Shown: in pieces, positions 29,225 to 38,704 of the stretch
Layout of the letters: each line of letters starts with the position of its first letter
Position numbering within the stretch: position 1 is the first letter of the stretch
Assembly (NCBI RefSeq): GCF_000702205.1
Contig: NZ_JNKW01000009.1
Coordinates: 1-64,000 of the forward strand
Direction: 5' to 3'
Source of the DNA: Lachnospira multipara LB2003
GTDB taxonomy: Bacteria; Bacillota; Clostridia; Lachnospirales; Lachnospiraceae
DNA length: 64,000 bases
Program-made: the position numbers and the translations under genes
The notes under the pieces: generated by a model
Told to the model about the DNA's origin: nothing
The model's input: the letters and a program-made list of their open reading frames with translations, nothing else
Database searches by the model: none

Positions 29225-29908
29225 TTATCTTGCTAATTTTTGTACTGTAGGAATCTTATAATCACTAGCATAACTTAAATATTTCTGTAGTGAGTTCTTA
29301 ACCTTATACATATCAAGAATCTTTTTTAGAAAAGCAATTGTATTTTTCTTATATTTCATATTGTCTAATACAATTAATGCAGCTTCATCCTTATATCCTC
29401 TTGCAAAGCCCTTGACATATCTTGCAAATTTTAGCTTATTAAGATCAGGAATATTATGATAGTTTTGCAAAATTTCAAGTGCTTCTATGATTCTTGTATT
29501 ATCAAAATCAAGTTCAACCTCTGGTCTTCTTATAATGAGATTGTCAATCTTACTTACATTGCTCTTTATCTTATTAGAATAAAGCTCAATAATATCGCTT
29601 TTGGCGCTTGTTAGTGAATATTTATTGTAAAGTCTCATACCAATAAACATACCACTATCATTCTCATCTCCAAAGAAATAATTAAGAAGTATATCTTCTT
29701 TGGTTAAACCTTCCTCTATTCGTCTAACATATAAGCCCTTACTTAGTCTTACTATTATACCGTCTTTAGCAATTCTTTCCACTGCTCGGAAAAAAGCATC
29801 CTGACTCATTTTAGTAAATTTTTCTTCATATAAAGAATTAACTGCCACAACACTAGAATCAGGTAAGCTATTAAAATAATTAATTATCCTATCCCTGTTC
29901 TTTATCAT
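29225..29908 (-). CDS. DUF6088-like winged-helix protein (AbiEi-type antitoxin-like)
   Basis: 227 residues. The first 75 residues look like a winged helix with the AbiEi/DUF6088 pattern: a helix-turn-helix followed by a wing ending in IIVRLSKGLYVRR. The rest is helical with no known motif. Such proteins are often antitoxin-like transcription regulators, but no AbiEii-type nucleotidyltransferase toxin lies beside it. The start is 3 bases after the stop of the upstream gene, so the two are translationally coupled; the AGAGG site lies inside the upstream coding end. Confidence 0.65.
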   Translation of the reverse strand: MIKNRDRIINYFNSLPDSSVVAVNSLYEEKFTKMSQDAFFRAVERIAKDGIIVRLSKGLYVRRIEEGLTKEDILLNYFFGDENDSGMFIGMRLYNKYSLTSAKSDIIELYSNKIKSNVSKIDNLIIRRPEVELDFDNTRIIEALEILQNYHNIPDLNKLKFARYVKGFARGYKDEAALIVLDNMKYKKNTIAFLKKILDMYKVKNSLQKYLSYASDYKIPTVQKLAR

Positions 29909-29911
29909 GAA

Positions 29912-30568
29912 TTATTCAACCTCTTCTAAGTTAACTTCTTCAGTTTCTTCCTTATCTTCCTTATCTTCCTTATCTTCATCACTAGACTCTGTTTCAACTG
30001 ACTTATTAATAACCTTGATTTCTGGTTCATCTTCATTAGCAAAAATTGCATCTTCATCAAAATCATCATCTATATCTTCAACATCATCATCGTCAACATA
30101 GAAATCAACTGGAATAACCTCAAGACTAGTAGCAACTGCCTTACCAATTATATAAACTGTATGAATTCCATCTTCATCAGAATTCTCAACAAGATTTCTA
30201 ACACCAGAGCAGATTCTATCAACATCACATACAACATTAACACCCTCTGGTAAAATAATTGTTACATTACTGCATACACTTGAGAAGTTAACATATACAT
30301 CCTTTTCAAAAACAGCTAAACCTAAGTCAAGAGTAGTCTTAGCAGCAACTGATTTAAGTTCACAGCCTACAAATTCCTCATCTTCAATTTCAACAATCTT
30401 CTTTTCGGCAATAGCATTATATTTTCTGATTTCAGCATCTACGCTATCATTCTCTTCTTTAACAAATTTTTCCTTAGTTTCCTTGTATTTATCGTAAGCC
30501 ACCTTACTTGCTGCCACAAGTGCACCTGTAACAGCGACAAATTTTAAAAAGCCATTCTTCTTTGCCAT
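29912..30568 (-). CDS. Membrane-anchored protein with LiaF/YvqF-like domain and acidic tail
   Basis: 218 residues. An N-terminal hydrophobic segment (about 5-20) is followed by basic residues, a beta-rich middle (about 70-150) that resembles the LiaF/YvqF C-terminal domain (the pattern VNFSSVCSNVTIILPEGVNV and VEVI-like strands), and a highly acidic tail after 150 (DDDDVEDIDDDFDEDA and repeated EDKEDKEDKEE). LiaF-type domains take part in envelope-stress regulation. The start at MAKKN is 8 bases after GGAGG; the earlier ATG codons are too close to it. Forms a two-gene unit with the DUF6088-like gene. Confidence 0.65.
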   Translation of the reverse strand: MAKKNGFLKFVAVTGALVAASKVAYDKYKETKEKFVKEENDSVDAEIRKYNAIAEKKIVEIEDEEFVGCELKSVAAKTTLDLGLAVFEKDVYVNFSSVCSNVTIILPEGVNVVCDVDRICSGVRNLVENSDEDGIHTVYIIGKAVATSLEVIPVDFYVDDDDVEDIDDDFDEDAIFANEDEPEIKVINKSVETESSDEDKEDKEDKEETEEVNLEEVE

Positions 30569-30675
30569 ATTCATTTCCTCCATATATTTTAACTAATCAT
30601 AAAAAATAAATACGATTAATGAGTTAAACTATTTAAAATATAACATTTTGTCGTCTTTTTTTCAAGTTTAAAGCA

Positions 30676-31302
30676 CTATTTTTCCACCCTTGAATACACG
30701 CAGCCGCAGAAATTCTGGCGATAAAGATTATATTCCTTGGAAAGTTCAATAGATCTTTTGTAGCCGTTTTTCTTCTTAAAATCAGAAAGTAAATATGGCA
30801 CACCATATTCTTCCTGTAATTTTAATCCAATTTCATTAAGCTTAACACTTGATTTTAAAGGGCTAATGCTTAGAGTTGTTGTAAAATAATCAAAATGCTT
30901 TTCTTTAGCTAGAACTGCTGTCTTTCTTAAACGTAGTTCATAACACTTAAAGCATCTTTCCCCGCCTTCAGGACAGTTTTCAAGTCCTTTTGCCATTTCA
31001 TAAAACTTTTCTGTCTCATAATCCCCTTCTATAAATTCTACAGGATATTTAGTCTTAAATTCCTTTATAAAACGAATTTCTTCTTCGACTCTTTTTTTAT
31101 ATTCCTCCTCATAAGAAATATTAGGATTATAATAAAAAACTGTTAGTTTAAAGTAATTGGATAGATATTCAATACAATAGCTTGAACATGGGGCACAACA
31201 ACTATGTAATAAAAGTGTTGGTACTCTTTCCTCTTTTTGTAATTCAACTATAAATTTATCAAGTTCCTTTTGAAAATTTCTTTGGTTAAATGGAATTGCC
31301 AT
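30676..31302 (-). CDS. queH: Epoxyqueuosine reductase QueH
   Basis: The non-B12 epoxyqueuosine reductase, last step of tRNA queuosine synthesis. The 208 residues carry the diagnostic cysteine pairs: LLLHSCCAPCSSYC near 24-37, GERCFKCYELRL near 112-123, and NFCGCVYS at the end, which bind an iron-sulfur cluster and a second metal site. The ATG overlaps the hisC stop codon (TAATG), so it is coupled to hisC although the pathways are unrelated. Confidence 0.95.
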   Translation of the reverse strand: MAIPFNQRNFQKELDKFIVELQKEERVPTLLLHSCCAPCSSYCIEYLSNYFKLTVFYYNPNISYEEEYKKRVEEEIRFIKEFKTKYPVEFIEGDYETEKFYEMAKGLENCPEGGERCFKCYELRLRKTAVLAKEKHFDYFTTTLSISPLKSSVKLNEIGLKLQEEYGVPYLLSDFKKKNGYKRSIELSKEYNLYRQNFCGCVYSRVEK

Positions 31303-32354
31303 TATAAAATCTCCTTTAATGCAGTTATTAAAGCATCCATTTGTGAATCTGTTCCAATTGTAATTCTTAAGTAATTATCTATTCTTGGCTGTTTAAAGTA
31401 TCTTACAAAAATATTTTTCTCCTTTAATTTCACAAATATCTCTTCTGCTTTTTTGTTTTTGTGTGTTGCAAAAATAAAATTAGACTTTGAATCAGGGAAT
31501 GAAAAGCCTAGTTTTTCTAATTCTGCCATTGTTCTTTGTCTTGTTTTTATAATTTTACTACAACACTCTTCAAAATATTTTTTATCTGCTATTGCCGCAG
31601 TTCCAAGCTTAATAGCTGCCATATTCATAGTATATGAATTAAACGAGAACTTCACATCATTAAGTGCAGCAATTAATCTATTATTACCAATAGCATAGCC
31701 TATTCTTAGTCCTGCCATTGATCTTGACTTAGAGAAAGTCTGAACAACTAACAAATTGTCATACTTTGAAATTAAACCAATTGCTGATTCACCACCAAAA
31801 TCAATATATGCTTCATCAACAACTACTATGCTTTCACTATTATTCTTAATTATTTCCTCCACTAAATCTAGGCTTAAATACTTAGATGTTGGGGCATTAG
31901 GGTTTGGAAAAATTATACCTCCATTAGTTTTATTAAAATCCGAAACCACTATATTAAAATCATCATCTAGTCTTACAGTCTCATATGGCACTCTATGTAA
32001 ATTAGCCCATACACTATAAAAAGAATAAGATATTTCAGGGAAAAGAATTGGCTTATCAGAGTTAAAAAATGTCATAAAAATCATAGAGATTACATCATCT
32101 GAGCCAACTCCTGTAAATACCATATCTTCACTAACCCCTAAGGAGTTAGCAATAGCCACATTTAATTCCTTAACTTCAGGATCTGGATAAAGTCTAAATT
32201 TTTCATAATCCATTTTAGATAATTCCTCTAACACTAAAGGTGATGGTGGATATGGATTCTCGTTAGTATTTAACTTAATTATATTCTTTAATTTTGGCTG
32301 CTCTCCAGGTGTATATGGAACAACCTTTCTAATATTATTCTCCCATGCTTTCAT
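31302..32354 (-). CDS. hisC: Histidinol-phosphate aminotransferase
   Basis: 350-residue PLP enzyme of histidine synthesis. HisC-type features: NLxxNENPYPPSP near the start (here LNTNENPYPPSP), VFTGVGSDDVI, VDEAYIDFGG, the PLP lysine in TFSKSRSMAGLRIGYAIG, and FIFA...NIFVRYF at the end. It is not in a his operon here; it follows another aminotransferase by 11 bases and overlaps queH. A broader aromatic aminotransferase role cannot be excluded. Confidence 0.9.
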   Translation of the reverse strand: MKAWENNIRKVVPYTPGEQPKLKNIIKLNTNENPYPPSPLVLEELSKMDYEKFRLYPDPEVKELNVAIANSLGVSEDMVFTGVGSDDVISMIFMTFFNSDKPILFPEISYSFYSVWANLHRVPYETVRLDDDFNIVVSDFNKTNGGIIFPNPNAPTSKYLSLDLVEEIIKNNSESIVVVDEAYIDFGGESAIGLISKYDNLLVVQTFSKSRSMAGLRIGYAIGNNRLIAALNDVKFSFNSYTMNMAAIKLGTAAIADKKYFEECCSKIIKTRQRTMAELEKLGFSFPDSKSNFIFATHKNKKAEEIFVKLKEKNIFVRYFKQPRIDNYLRITIGTDSQMDALITALKEIL

Positions 32355-32365
32355 ATAAAAACCTC

Positions 32366-33559
32366 CTATAAAGAATATTCCTTTGCTAGTTTTTCAAAAC
32401 TTGGTAAGGAATTAATTATTGTGTCATAAGATACGCAATAAGCAATTCTTACATAACCCTTACATCCAAAGCTTGTGGCTGGCACCATTAAAATATTATA
32501 TTTCTTAGCTGAATTGCAAAATTCGTTCTCATCCTCCACAGGAGACTTAACAAACAAATAAAAGGCTCCCTGTGGTTTAACACACTCAAATCCTAATTTT
32601 GTTAGGCCTTCATATAAAGCTTTTCTATTCTTGTCATAAATAGCAATGTTCTTGCTTAAATCCACATCAAGAGTCTTTTTTATAACTCTTTGCATTAGGG
32701 ATGGAGCATTAACAAATCCTAAAATTCTTGTTGCCACACTGGCAGCCGCCTTAACTTCACTTGAATCTGTTAACTCATCAGGAATTACTAAATATCCAAT
32801 TCTCTCCCCTGGTAAAGATAGAGACTTACTATAAGAATATCCAACAATAGTGTTGTTATAATACTTAGTTATATATGGCACAGTAGCTCCATCATATGCC
32901 AATTCTCTATATGGTTCATCTGAAATAATATAAATATCAGTAGATAATTCCTTCGCCTTACTATTTAAAATATCACTAAGTCTTTGTATAACATCTTCAC
33001 CATAAATAACCCCTGTTGGGTTATTAGGATTATTAATAATTACAGCCTTAGTCTTATTATTAATTAGTCTAATAAATTCATCAAAATTTGGCATAAAATC
33101 CTTAGTATTAGCTGGAACCACAACTAATTTTCCACCAAAATTAGACACATAATTTTTATATTCACTAAAAAAAGGAGCAAAACAAATCACTTCATCCCCT
33201 GGATTAAGAAGTGTCTTTAATATAGTATTTAAGCCACCTGCTGCCCCTACAGTCATAATAATATTAGATGCATTAAAGCTTGTATCATATTTTTTATTTA
33301 TTGAATCTGCTATAGCCTCTCTAACATCTTCAAATCCAGCATTGCTCATATATCCATGGACAAGTGTAGATTCCTCATTATTAATAACATCAAGAATTGC
33401 CTCATTAACTTCCTTTGGAGCACTTACATTGGGATTTCCTAAAGAAAAATCATATACATTCTCTCTGCCATAAATCTTACTTAATCTGTTACCTTCTTCA
33501 AACATAGCTCTAATGACAGAACTTCCCTTAACTAAAGCTACCATTGACTCTGCTATCAT
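32366..33559 (-). CDS. Class I/II pyridoxal-phosphate aminotransferase
   Basis: 397-residue AspC/PatA-like aminotransferase. Motifs: FSLGNPNVSAPKEV, IMTVGAAGGLNTILKTLL, NNPNNPTGVIYG, ISDEPYRELAY and the PLP lysine in YSYSKSLSLPGERIGYL. The substrate is most likely aspartate or a related amino acid. It leads a three-gene unit with hisC and queH. Confidence 0.9.
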   Translation of the reverse strand: MIAESMVALVKGSSVIRAMFEEGNRLSKIYGRENVYDFSLGNPNVSAPKEVNEAILDVINNEESTLVHGYMSNAGFEDVREAIADSINKKYDTSFNASNIIMTVGAAGGLNTILKTLLNPGDEVICFAPFFSEYKNYVSNFGGKLVVVPANTKDFMPNFDEFIRLINNKTKAVIINNPNNPTGVIYGEDVIQRLSDILNSKAKELSTDIYIISDEPYRELAYDGATVPYITKYYNNTIVGYSYSKSLSLPGERIGYLVIPDELTDSSEVKAAASVATRILGFVNAPSLMQRVIKKTLDVDLSKNIAIYDKNRKALYEGLTKLGFECVKPQGAFYLFVKSPVEDENEFCNSAKKYNILMVPATSFGCKGYVRIAYCVSYDTIINSLPSFEKLAKEYSL

Positions 33560-33628
33560 AATTCTTCCTCCATTTTTTTAATTTACTACATATACTATTT
33601 ATTAAATAGAAAAAGCCACTATTCTAGA

Positions 33629-33662
33629 TAATAAAAAAGACAGGAGATTTCTCTCCTGTCTG
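33629..33662 (-). terminator. Terminator of the xylB-fsa-ROK operon
   Basis: Hairpin AGACAGGAGA/TCTCCTGTCT with a T-run, 19 bases after the ROK gene stop on the minus strand. Confidence 0.85.
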
Positions 33663-33680
33663 ATATTATAGTCTTAAATA

Positions 33681-34868
33681 TTAGATTGATGCAATAAAAT
33701 CTATTAAAAACATAATTGCAGCGCCTAAGCTAGCTTCATTTTCAGTGCTAACTGAGAATTTAAGATAAGATGCACTTGTCTCAAATGGGCAAAATGCAAT
33801 AAGTCTTTCTTTAAGGTCATCTTCATATTCTCTGATATAATCAGCAACTGGACCGCATATACATACTTCACTATCATTAATAACATAAAGGTTATTAATA
33901 CCTATTGCTAAATTATCAAGATATTCATCAAAAATCTTAGATGTAGTAGCATCCCCACTCTTTAATTTTGTAAAAAATTCATCAAGAGTCATATTAAGAT
34001 CTGTTGATAGATTTCTTGAAGAAACATAAGCTTCAAAGCAACCCTCATGTCCACAATAACACTTCTTACCCTTGGCATGAATTGTCATATGTCCAATTTC
34101 TCCAGCTCTATTATGAAAACCTGCCTTTATTTTTTCTCCTTCAAGAAAAGCACCACCAACGCCTTCATTAAGCATAAGATAAACACAGCTATAATCATTA
34201 TCAACAAGTTTTTTCTCATCAAAATTACGCATGTTAATTAACTTAGATGCTTCTAATCTCTTAGTTTTCCAATAATCTGCAAGAGCATGAGCTCTAGCAT
34301 CATTAATAACAATAGTCTTATATTTAAGGCCCTTTGTTAATTTTTCTACCTCGTAATTTTTAAGACCCATAGTAGGAGCTGTTAATATCACCTTATTGTC
34401 ATTATCTAAAATACCAGGTACTGTAATTCCAACACCAAGTACACACTTTTTAGGGATACTATTTTTTTCTATTAATTTGTTAACCATGTTAGCAATATTT
34501 CCATCAAAATCATTACCCTTAATACGAACTGGTAAGCTAATCTCGTCTATTACTTCTCCAGTTAAACCTACAAGACATGCCCTGATCCCATTAGAAGTAA
34601 GATTAACACTAACTGCTACTCTAGCACTTTTGCCAACCATAATAATCTGAGCCTTACGACCACCTGTTGACTCAAAATTACCAGAATACTCTATTAAGCC
34701 TTCCTCACTAAGTAACTTAAGATTTTGGTTAACTGTAGGAAGTGATAAATCTAGTGCATCTGAAAGTTCCTGTCTTGCTACCTTTCCTGAATAATGAATT
34801 AGTCTAAACACTCTATTCTTATTAATTCTTTTTACATCAGTTGTTGTAAGCTTTTCTGAAGTTAACAT
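33681..34868 (-). CDS. ROK-family transcriptional regulator (XylR/NagC type)
   Basis: 395 residues. An N-terminal winged helix (about 12-70, RQELSDALDLSLPTVNQNLKLL) is joined to a ROK sugar-kinase-like domain with the zinc site CGHEGCFEAY near 240 and GEIGHMTIH. ROK regulators usually repress sugar operons and sense a sugar. It is the third gene after xylB and fsa in the same direction, so it is the likely regulator of that operon; GAGAGG precedes the ATG. Confidence 0.9.
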   Translation of the reverse strand: MLTSEKLTTTDVKRINKNRVFRLIHYSGKVARQELSDALDLSLPTVNQNLKLLSEEGLIEYSGNFESTGGRKAQIIMVGKSARVAVSVNLTSNGIRACLVGLTGEVIDEISLPVRIKGNDFDGNIANMVNKLIEKNSIPKKCVLGVGITVPGILDNDNKVILTAPTMGLKNYEVEKLTKGLKYKTIVINDARAHALADYWKTKRLEASKLINMRNFDEKKLVDNDYSCVYLMLNEGVGGAFLEGEKIKAGFHNRAGEIGHMTIHAKGKKCYCGHEGCFEAYVSSRNLSTDLNMTLDEFFTKLKSGDATTSKIFDEYLDNLAIGINNLYVINDSEVCICGPVADYIREYEDDLKERLIAFCPFETSASYLKFSVSTENEASLGAAIMFLIDFIASI

Positions 34869-34887
34869 TCTACACCTCTCTTATTTT

Positions 34888-35541
34888 TTATTCACCAAAA
34901 ACAGCGATATAATCTTTTTGGAATTTCTCAATACCTGCAGTTGTAAGTGGGTGGTTAACCATTTGCTCTATTACTTTATATGGAACTGTAGCAATATCTG
35001 CACCTGCAAGTGCGCAGTCTGTAACATGAATAGGATTACGTACACTTGCTGCAATAATCTTAGTACTAATATCATAATTAGCAAAAATAGCTACGATATC
35101 TTCAATCAAATTAATACCTGGCTGTGAAATATCATCTAGTCTTCCAAGGAATGGAGAAACGTAAGTTGCACCAGCTCTAGCTGCAAGTAAAGCCTGATTT
35201 GCTGTAAAAATCAAAGTCACATTTACCTTGATTCCCTCACTAGATAATACCTTAGTTGCCTTTAATCCGTCAACAGTCATAGGTATTTTTACAACCATAT
35301 TAGGATGAATTTTAGCAATTTCTCTTCCTTCTTTTATCATATCTTCTGAATTAGTTGTAGTTGCCTTAACCTCTCCACTAATAGGTCCATCAACAATGCT
35401 TGCAATTTCTTTTATAACTTCATTAAAGTCTCTTCCCTCTTTAGCAATAAGTGATGGATTTGTAGTAACACCACAAATAACTCCCATATCATTAGCCTTT
35501 TTAATGTCCTCTACATTAGCTGTGTCAATAAAAAATCTCAT
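34888..35541 (-). CDS. fsa: Transaldolase / fructose-6-phosphate aldolase family protein
   Basis: 217-residue TIM barrel of the TalC/FSA clade. The Schiff-base lysine is in [13 protein letters not shown] (near residue 85), with [11 protein letters not shown] at the start, [30 protein letters not shown], and the final YIAVFGE. At this size it belongs with fructose-6-phosphate aldolases and small transaldolases; sequence alone does not separate the two. It lies between xylB and the ROK regulator, which fits pentose metabolism. Confidence 0.9.
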   Translation of the reverse strand: MRFFIDTANVEDIKKANDMGVICGVTTNPSLIAKEGRDFNEVIKEIASIVDGPISGEVKATTTNSEDMIKEGREIAKIHPNMVVKIPMTVDGLKATKVLSSEGIKVNVTLIFTANQALLAARAGATYVSPFLGRLDDISQPGINLIEDIVAIFANYDISTKIIAASVRNPIHVTDCALAGADIATVPYKVIEQMVNHPLTTAGIEKFQKDYIAVFGE

Positions 35542-35562
35542 TTTTTCTTCCTCCCTAAAATC

Positions 35563-37041
35563 TTAATCTATCATTGTTGCAAAACTATCTTTAAGTGCTG
35601 GATAAAGCATCTTAAATTCCTTATATCTTTCATTATAGCGTGAGACTATCTGCTCATCTGGAGTATAGCTCTTACTATATTTAACAATTTTTGTTACTGC
35701 TTCCTCTACATTTTTATAAACACCACAAGCAACCATAGCTAGCATACAAGCCCCCATGGATGGGCCTTCTTCACTTACTGGCTTAATAACCTTAACATTT
35801 AATACATTAGCTATTATCTTGCACCAAAGCTCAGATTTAGCACCACCGCCGCAAAGATATGTTTCCTGTATATTAATACCTTGTGCTCTTGCTACCTCAA
35901 CGCAATCCCTAAGTCCATATGCCACACCTTCTAATACCGCCTGTGTCATATCAGCTCTTGTTGAATCCATAGTCATACCAATAAAAGCGCCTCTTGCCTT
36001 AGGATCATTATGTGGTGAACGCTCACCCATTAAGTATGGTAAAAAATAGACATGATTGTTACCAAGGTCATCATCCCCTATTGTGCTTTGTTCCTTTCCA
36101 TACTCCTTAGTATTAAGTATCTTATCCATCCACCAACTATTAGTTGAAGCTGCAGATAGCATACATCCCATTAAATGATAACTTCCATCAGCATGAGCAA
36201 AAGAATGAAGTGCATTCTTACTATCTACTCCAAATTCCTTACTTGAAATAAATACTGTTCCACTAGTACCAAGGGAAATATTACATTTACTATCCCCTAC
36301 TGTACCTGTACCTACAGCTGCTGCCGCATTATCCCCTGCACCTGCTGCAACTACCACGTCACACCCAAGTCCTAGCTCATCTGCCACATCTTCTTTAAGT
36401 GTTCCGATTTTTTCATAACTTTCAAAAATTCTTGGCATAACATCTTCAGAAATACCACAAATATCAAGCATTTCCTTAGACCATTTTCTATTTTTTACAT
36501 CAAACAAGAGCATACCTGAAGCATCTGATACATCAGTTGAAAAAACTCCTGTAAGTCGATATGCTAAATAATCCTTAGGAAGCATGATTTTTCTAATTCT
36601 ATCATAGCTTTCCTTCTCATTATTCTTAAGCCATAAAATCTTAGGTGCAGTAAAACCAGCAAAGGCTATATTAGCTGTATACTCACTTAATTTATCCTTT
36701 CCAATTTCATTATTAAGATACTCACATTCCTTAATTGTTCTACCATCATTCCAAAGAATTGCAGGTCTAATAACCTCATCCTTCTCATCTAGAATAACAA
36801 GGCCATGCATCTGTCCGCCAAAACTTAATCCCTTAATGCTTGCCTTATCAACCCCTTTAATTAAGTCCTTAATTCCCTTAATTGTTTCATTATACCAATC
36901 TATTGGATTTTGCTCAGACCAACCTGGCTTTGGAAAACTAATTGGATATTCTCTAGAAACAGAATTAAGAATCTCTCCCGCCTCATTCATAAGCAAAAGC
37001 TTAACCGAAGAGGTACCAAGATCAATACCTATAAATTTCAT
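35563..37041 (-). CDS. xylB: Xylulokinase
   Basis: FGGY-family sugar kinase, 492 residues, phosphorylating D-xylulose. Features: IGIDLGTSSVKLLL at the start, LSFGGQMHGLV, the LGTSGTVF phosphate-binding loop and GGGAKSELW near residue 400. The start at 37041 has GGGAGG 4 bases before it; the in-frame ATG four codons upstream would overlap this site. First gene of the xylB-fsa-ROK operon, with a good promoter carrying an inverted repeat upstream. Confidence 0.94.
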   Translation of the reverse strand: MKFIGIDLGTSSVKLLLMNEAGEILNSVSREYPISFPKPGWSEQNPIDWYNETIKGIKDLIKGVDKASIKGLSFGGQMHGLVILDEKDEVIRPAILWNDGRTIKECEYLNNEIGKDKLSEYTANIAFAGFTAPKILWLKNNEKESYDRIRKIMLPKDYLAYRLTGVFSTDVSDASGMLLFDVKNRKWSKEMLDICGISEDVMPRIFESYEKIGTLKEDVADELGLGCDVVVAAGAGDNAAAAVGTGTVGDSKCNISLGTSGTVFISSKEFGVDSKNALHSFAHADGSYHLMGCMLSAASTNSWWMDKILNTKEYGKEQSTIGDDDLGNNHVYFLPYLMGERSPHNDPKARGAFIGMTMDSTRADMTQAVLEGVAYGLRDCVEVARAQGINIQETYLCGGGAKSELWCKIIANVLNVKVIKPVSEEGPSMGACMLAMVACGVYKNVEEAVTKIVKYSKSYTPDEQIVSRYNERYKEFKMLYPALKDSFATMID

Positions 37042-37069
37042 ATTACCTCCCATATAATATTACTTTTAG

Positions 37070-37124
37070 AAAGTGCTTTTATAAAAGCTAATTTTATTCT
37101 AGCACTTTAAGAATAGTCATTCAA
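37070..37124 (-). promoter_or_regulatory. xylB promoter with operator-like inverted repeat
   Basis: Minus strand: -35 TTGAAT (37124-37119), 17-base spacer, -10 TAGAAT (37101-37096). A perfect 8-base inverted repeat, AAAGTGCT and AGCACTTT, occupies 37070-37077 and 37101-37108, straddling the -10. This is a plausible operator for the ROK regulator encoded by the same operon. Confidence 0.6.
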
Positions 37125-37150
37125 TCACTTTTAAAAATTATTTTATAACT

Positions 37151-37184
37151 ACAAAAGGATGCATAAAAAATGCATCCTTTTGTA
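37151..37184. terminator. Terminator after the PAP2 gene
   Basis: Perfect hairpin with 14-base arms (ACAAAAGGATGCAT type) directly downstream of the PAP2 stop. Confidence 0.85.
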
Positions 37185-37207
37185 AGTTTCATTTAGAAAC
37201 CATTAGC

Positions 37208-37831
37208 TTATTTTTTTGTAAAAATTGTTTTGTAGTTTTCACCATTTATAAAAATAGCTTTTAATTTTTCAGACTTATTAAGAATTGCTTTAATAATTAA
37301 ATAAGCTAAAATACCATAAATAGAACCAAGAATTAAGCTTACTAACACATCTGTTGGATAGTGAACGTTAAGATATAATCTTGAAAGTGCTATTAATGCA
37401 GCCATAATCATTGCACATACGCCTTCTCTTTTATTCCAAAGAATAATAGCAAAGGCAGCAGCAAATGAAGCAGATGTATGACCTGATGGGAATGACCAAT
37501 CATCAATTGATGCAAACACGTTGTATAGCTGCGTATCAAATAATGAATTATCAAAATTAAAAGGTCTCACTCTTTGACAGACATTTTTCATAACACCATT
37601 ACACATAATAACAGAGAATATTAAAGCAAGGGCTACTGTAAGTCCTACCTTTCTATATCTCTTAGGTAACACTGTAAGCATAAGTAAACCTAATAAAATC
37701 CATAATATACCTTTATCACCTAATTTTGTTATAACATACATTATTGGGTCTGTTACTGGATTATGTAAGCTAGCAAACCACTTAAGAATTGGAATTTCAT
37801 TACCATTAAGGGTATTAAAAAATTGATCCAT
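37208..37831 (-). CDS. PAP2-family membrane phosphatase
   Basis: 207 residues with about five membrane helices and the three PAP2 motifs: KNVCQRVRPF (KxxxxxxRP), PSGHTSASFA, and SRLYLNVHYPTDV (SRxxxxxHxxxD). Members dephosphorylate undecaprenyl pyrophosphate, phosphatidate or similar lipids; undecaprenyl pyrophosphate recycling is the likeliest role. GAGGAGG precedes the ATG; monocistronic. Confidence 0.92.
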   Translation of the reverse strand: MDQFFNTLNGNEIPILKWFASLHNPVTDPIMYVITKLGDKGILWILLGLLMLTVLPKRYRKVGLTVALALIFSVIMCNGVMKNVCQRVRPFNFDNSLFDTQLYNVFASIDDWSFPSGHTSASFAAAFAIILWNKREGVCAMIMAALIALSRLYLNVHYPTDVLVSLILGSIYGILAYLIIKAILNKSEKLKAIFINGENYKTIFTKK

Positions 37832-37885
37832 TAAAAGCCTCCTCTTTTTTGTTTTTACCCACTAATCTTAAGCTATAGCTATTGT

Positions 37886-38296
37886 TTAGTCAAATTGAAA
37901 TTTAGCTGCGTCTAGCTTTTTTCTATAACAATATGTTTCCTTTTTATTAAATGCAACATTATATGTCATATTTATTCTTACGCTGCACTGCTCTCTTAAT
38001 AAATCTATATCTGTAATTCTTATGTCATATAAACATTTATAATTTGTTCTCTCTTCTAATACGCTTTCAAGTTCTTGCCTTAATTCATAAGCCATTAACT
38101 CTTTATTTTCAAATAGTATCTTTATAAGATTGTCTTTATAATCATTACAAACCACATCAAAAGAATACTCTATGCTACTATCTAGACACCTGATTAATTC
38201 ACCCTGCTTTACATTTTTATCAATAATTACGCTATTAATCATTACGCATAAAAAGAGTACACATACTAAACTAGAACAGCTTATAATTACTCTCAA
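37886..38296 (-). CDS. Small secreted or membrane-anchored protein of the Tad-like locus
   Basis: 136 residues if the TTG at 38296 is used, which has GGAGG 5 bases before it; a GTG at 38317 gives 7 more residues but overlaps that site. One N-terminal hydrophobic helix (SCSSLVCVLFLCVMINSVI) is followed by a 100-residue charged domain with no known motif. The layout is like a pseudopilin or TadE/F-like minor subunit. Last gene of the minus-strand series led by the CpaF-like ATPase. Confidence 0.6.
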   Translation of the reverse strand: MRVIISCSSLVCVLFLCVMINSVIIDKNVKQGELIRCLDSSIEYSFDVVCNDYKDNLIKILFENKELMAYELRQELESVLEERTNYKCLYDIRITDIDLLREQCSVRINMTYNVAFNKKETYCYRKKLDAAKFQFD

Positions 38297-38345
38297 ATAA
38301 ACCTCCAAAAAAAGCACTTAGCATATAATTCTTAATTTATATACT

Positions 38346-38687
38346 CTATTTTTTATAGGCTCTATATCTAACTAATCCCTCTAAGCTTGATATTTTATTA
38401 ATCTTAAAGCTGCCAGCTATAATCCTATAATTAATAGTATATTCATAATATAGGTAATCCTCTGTAGAATCATAATACTCAAAACTTATACTAGCATTGT
38501 TTTTACTAGCTAATTCCTCTGCCATTTTAAAGCCTTCTTCTCCATTAATTTCTATTAGGCTTTCTGTATATCTTGCAAGGGAATTAATCTTTGAAACCCT
38601 TTGATTAATCATAATAAGATCAATTGAGAATATCACTATCAAAGTTATTACCAATAAATAAAAATAACTCTCTAATACACTTTTCAT
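38346..38687 (-). CDS. Pseudopilin-like protein of the Tad-like locus
   Basis: 113 residues. An N-terminal hydrophobic helix (about 7-25) begins almost at once, followed by a soluble domain with an aromatic beta-like stretch (DYLYYEYTINYRIIAGSF). No classical prepilin cleavage site (G followed by xxxxE) is evident, so processing is uncertain. The start at 38687 has AAGGAT before it. The position in the cluster argues for a minor pilin or TadE/F-like role. Confidence 0.6.
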   Translation of the reverse strand: MKSVLESYFYLLVITLIVIFSIDLIMINQRVSKINSLARYTESLIEINGEEGFKMAEELASKNNASISFEYYDSTEDYLYYEYTINYRIIAGSFKINKISSLEGLVRYRAYKK

Positions 38688-38704
38688 AAAAATCCTTAAC
38701 TCAT

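Noticed and set aside
29907-30101. Plus-strand frame rich in Ser opposite the acidic tail
   Set aside because: It is the complement of the Asp/Glu-rich coding of the LiaF-like gene; composition shadow.
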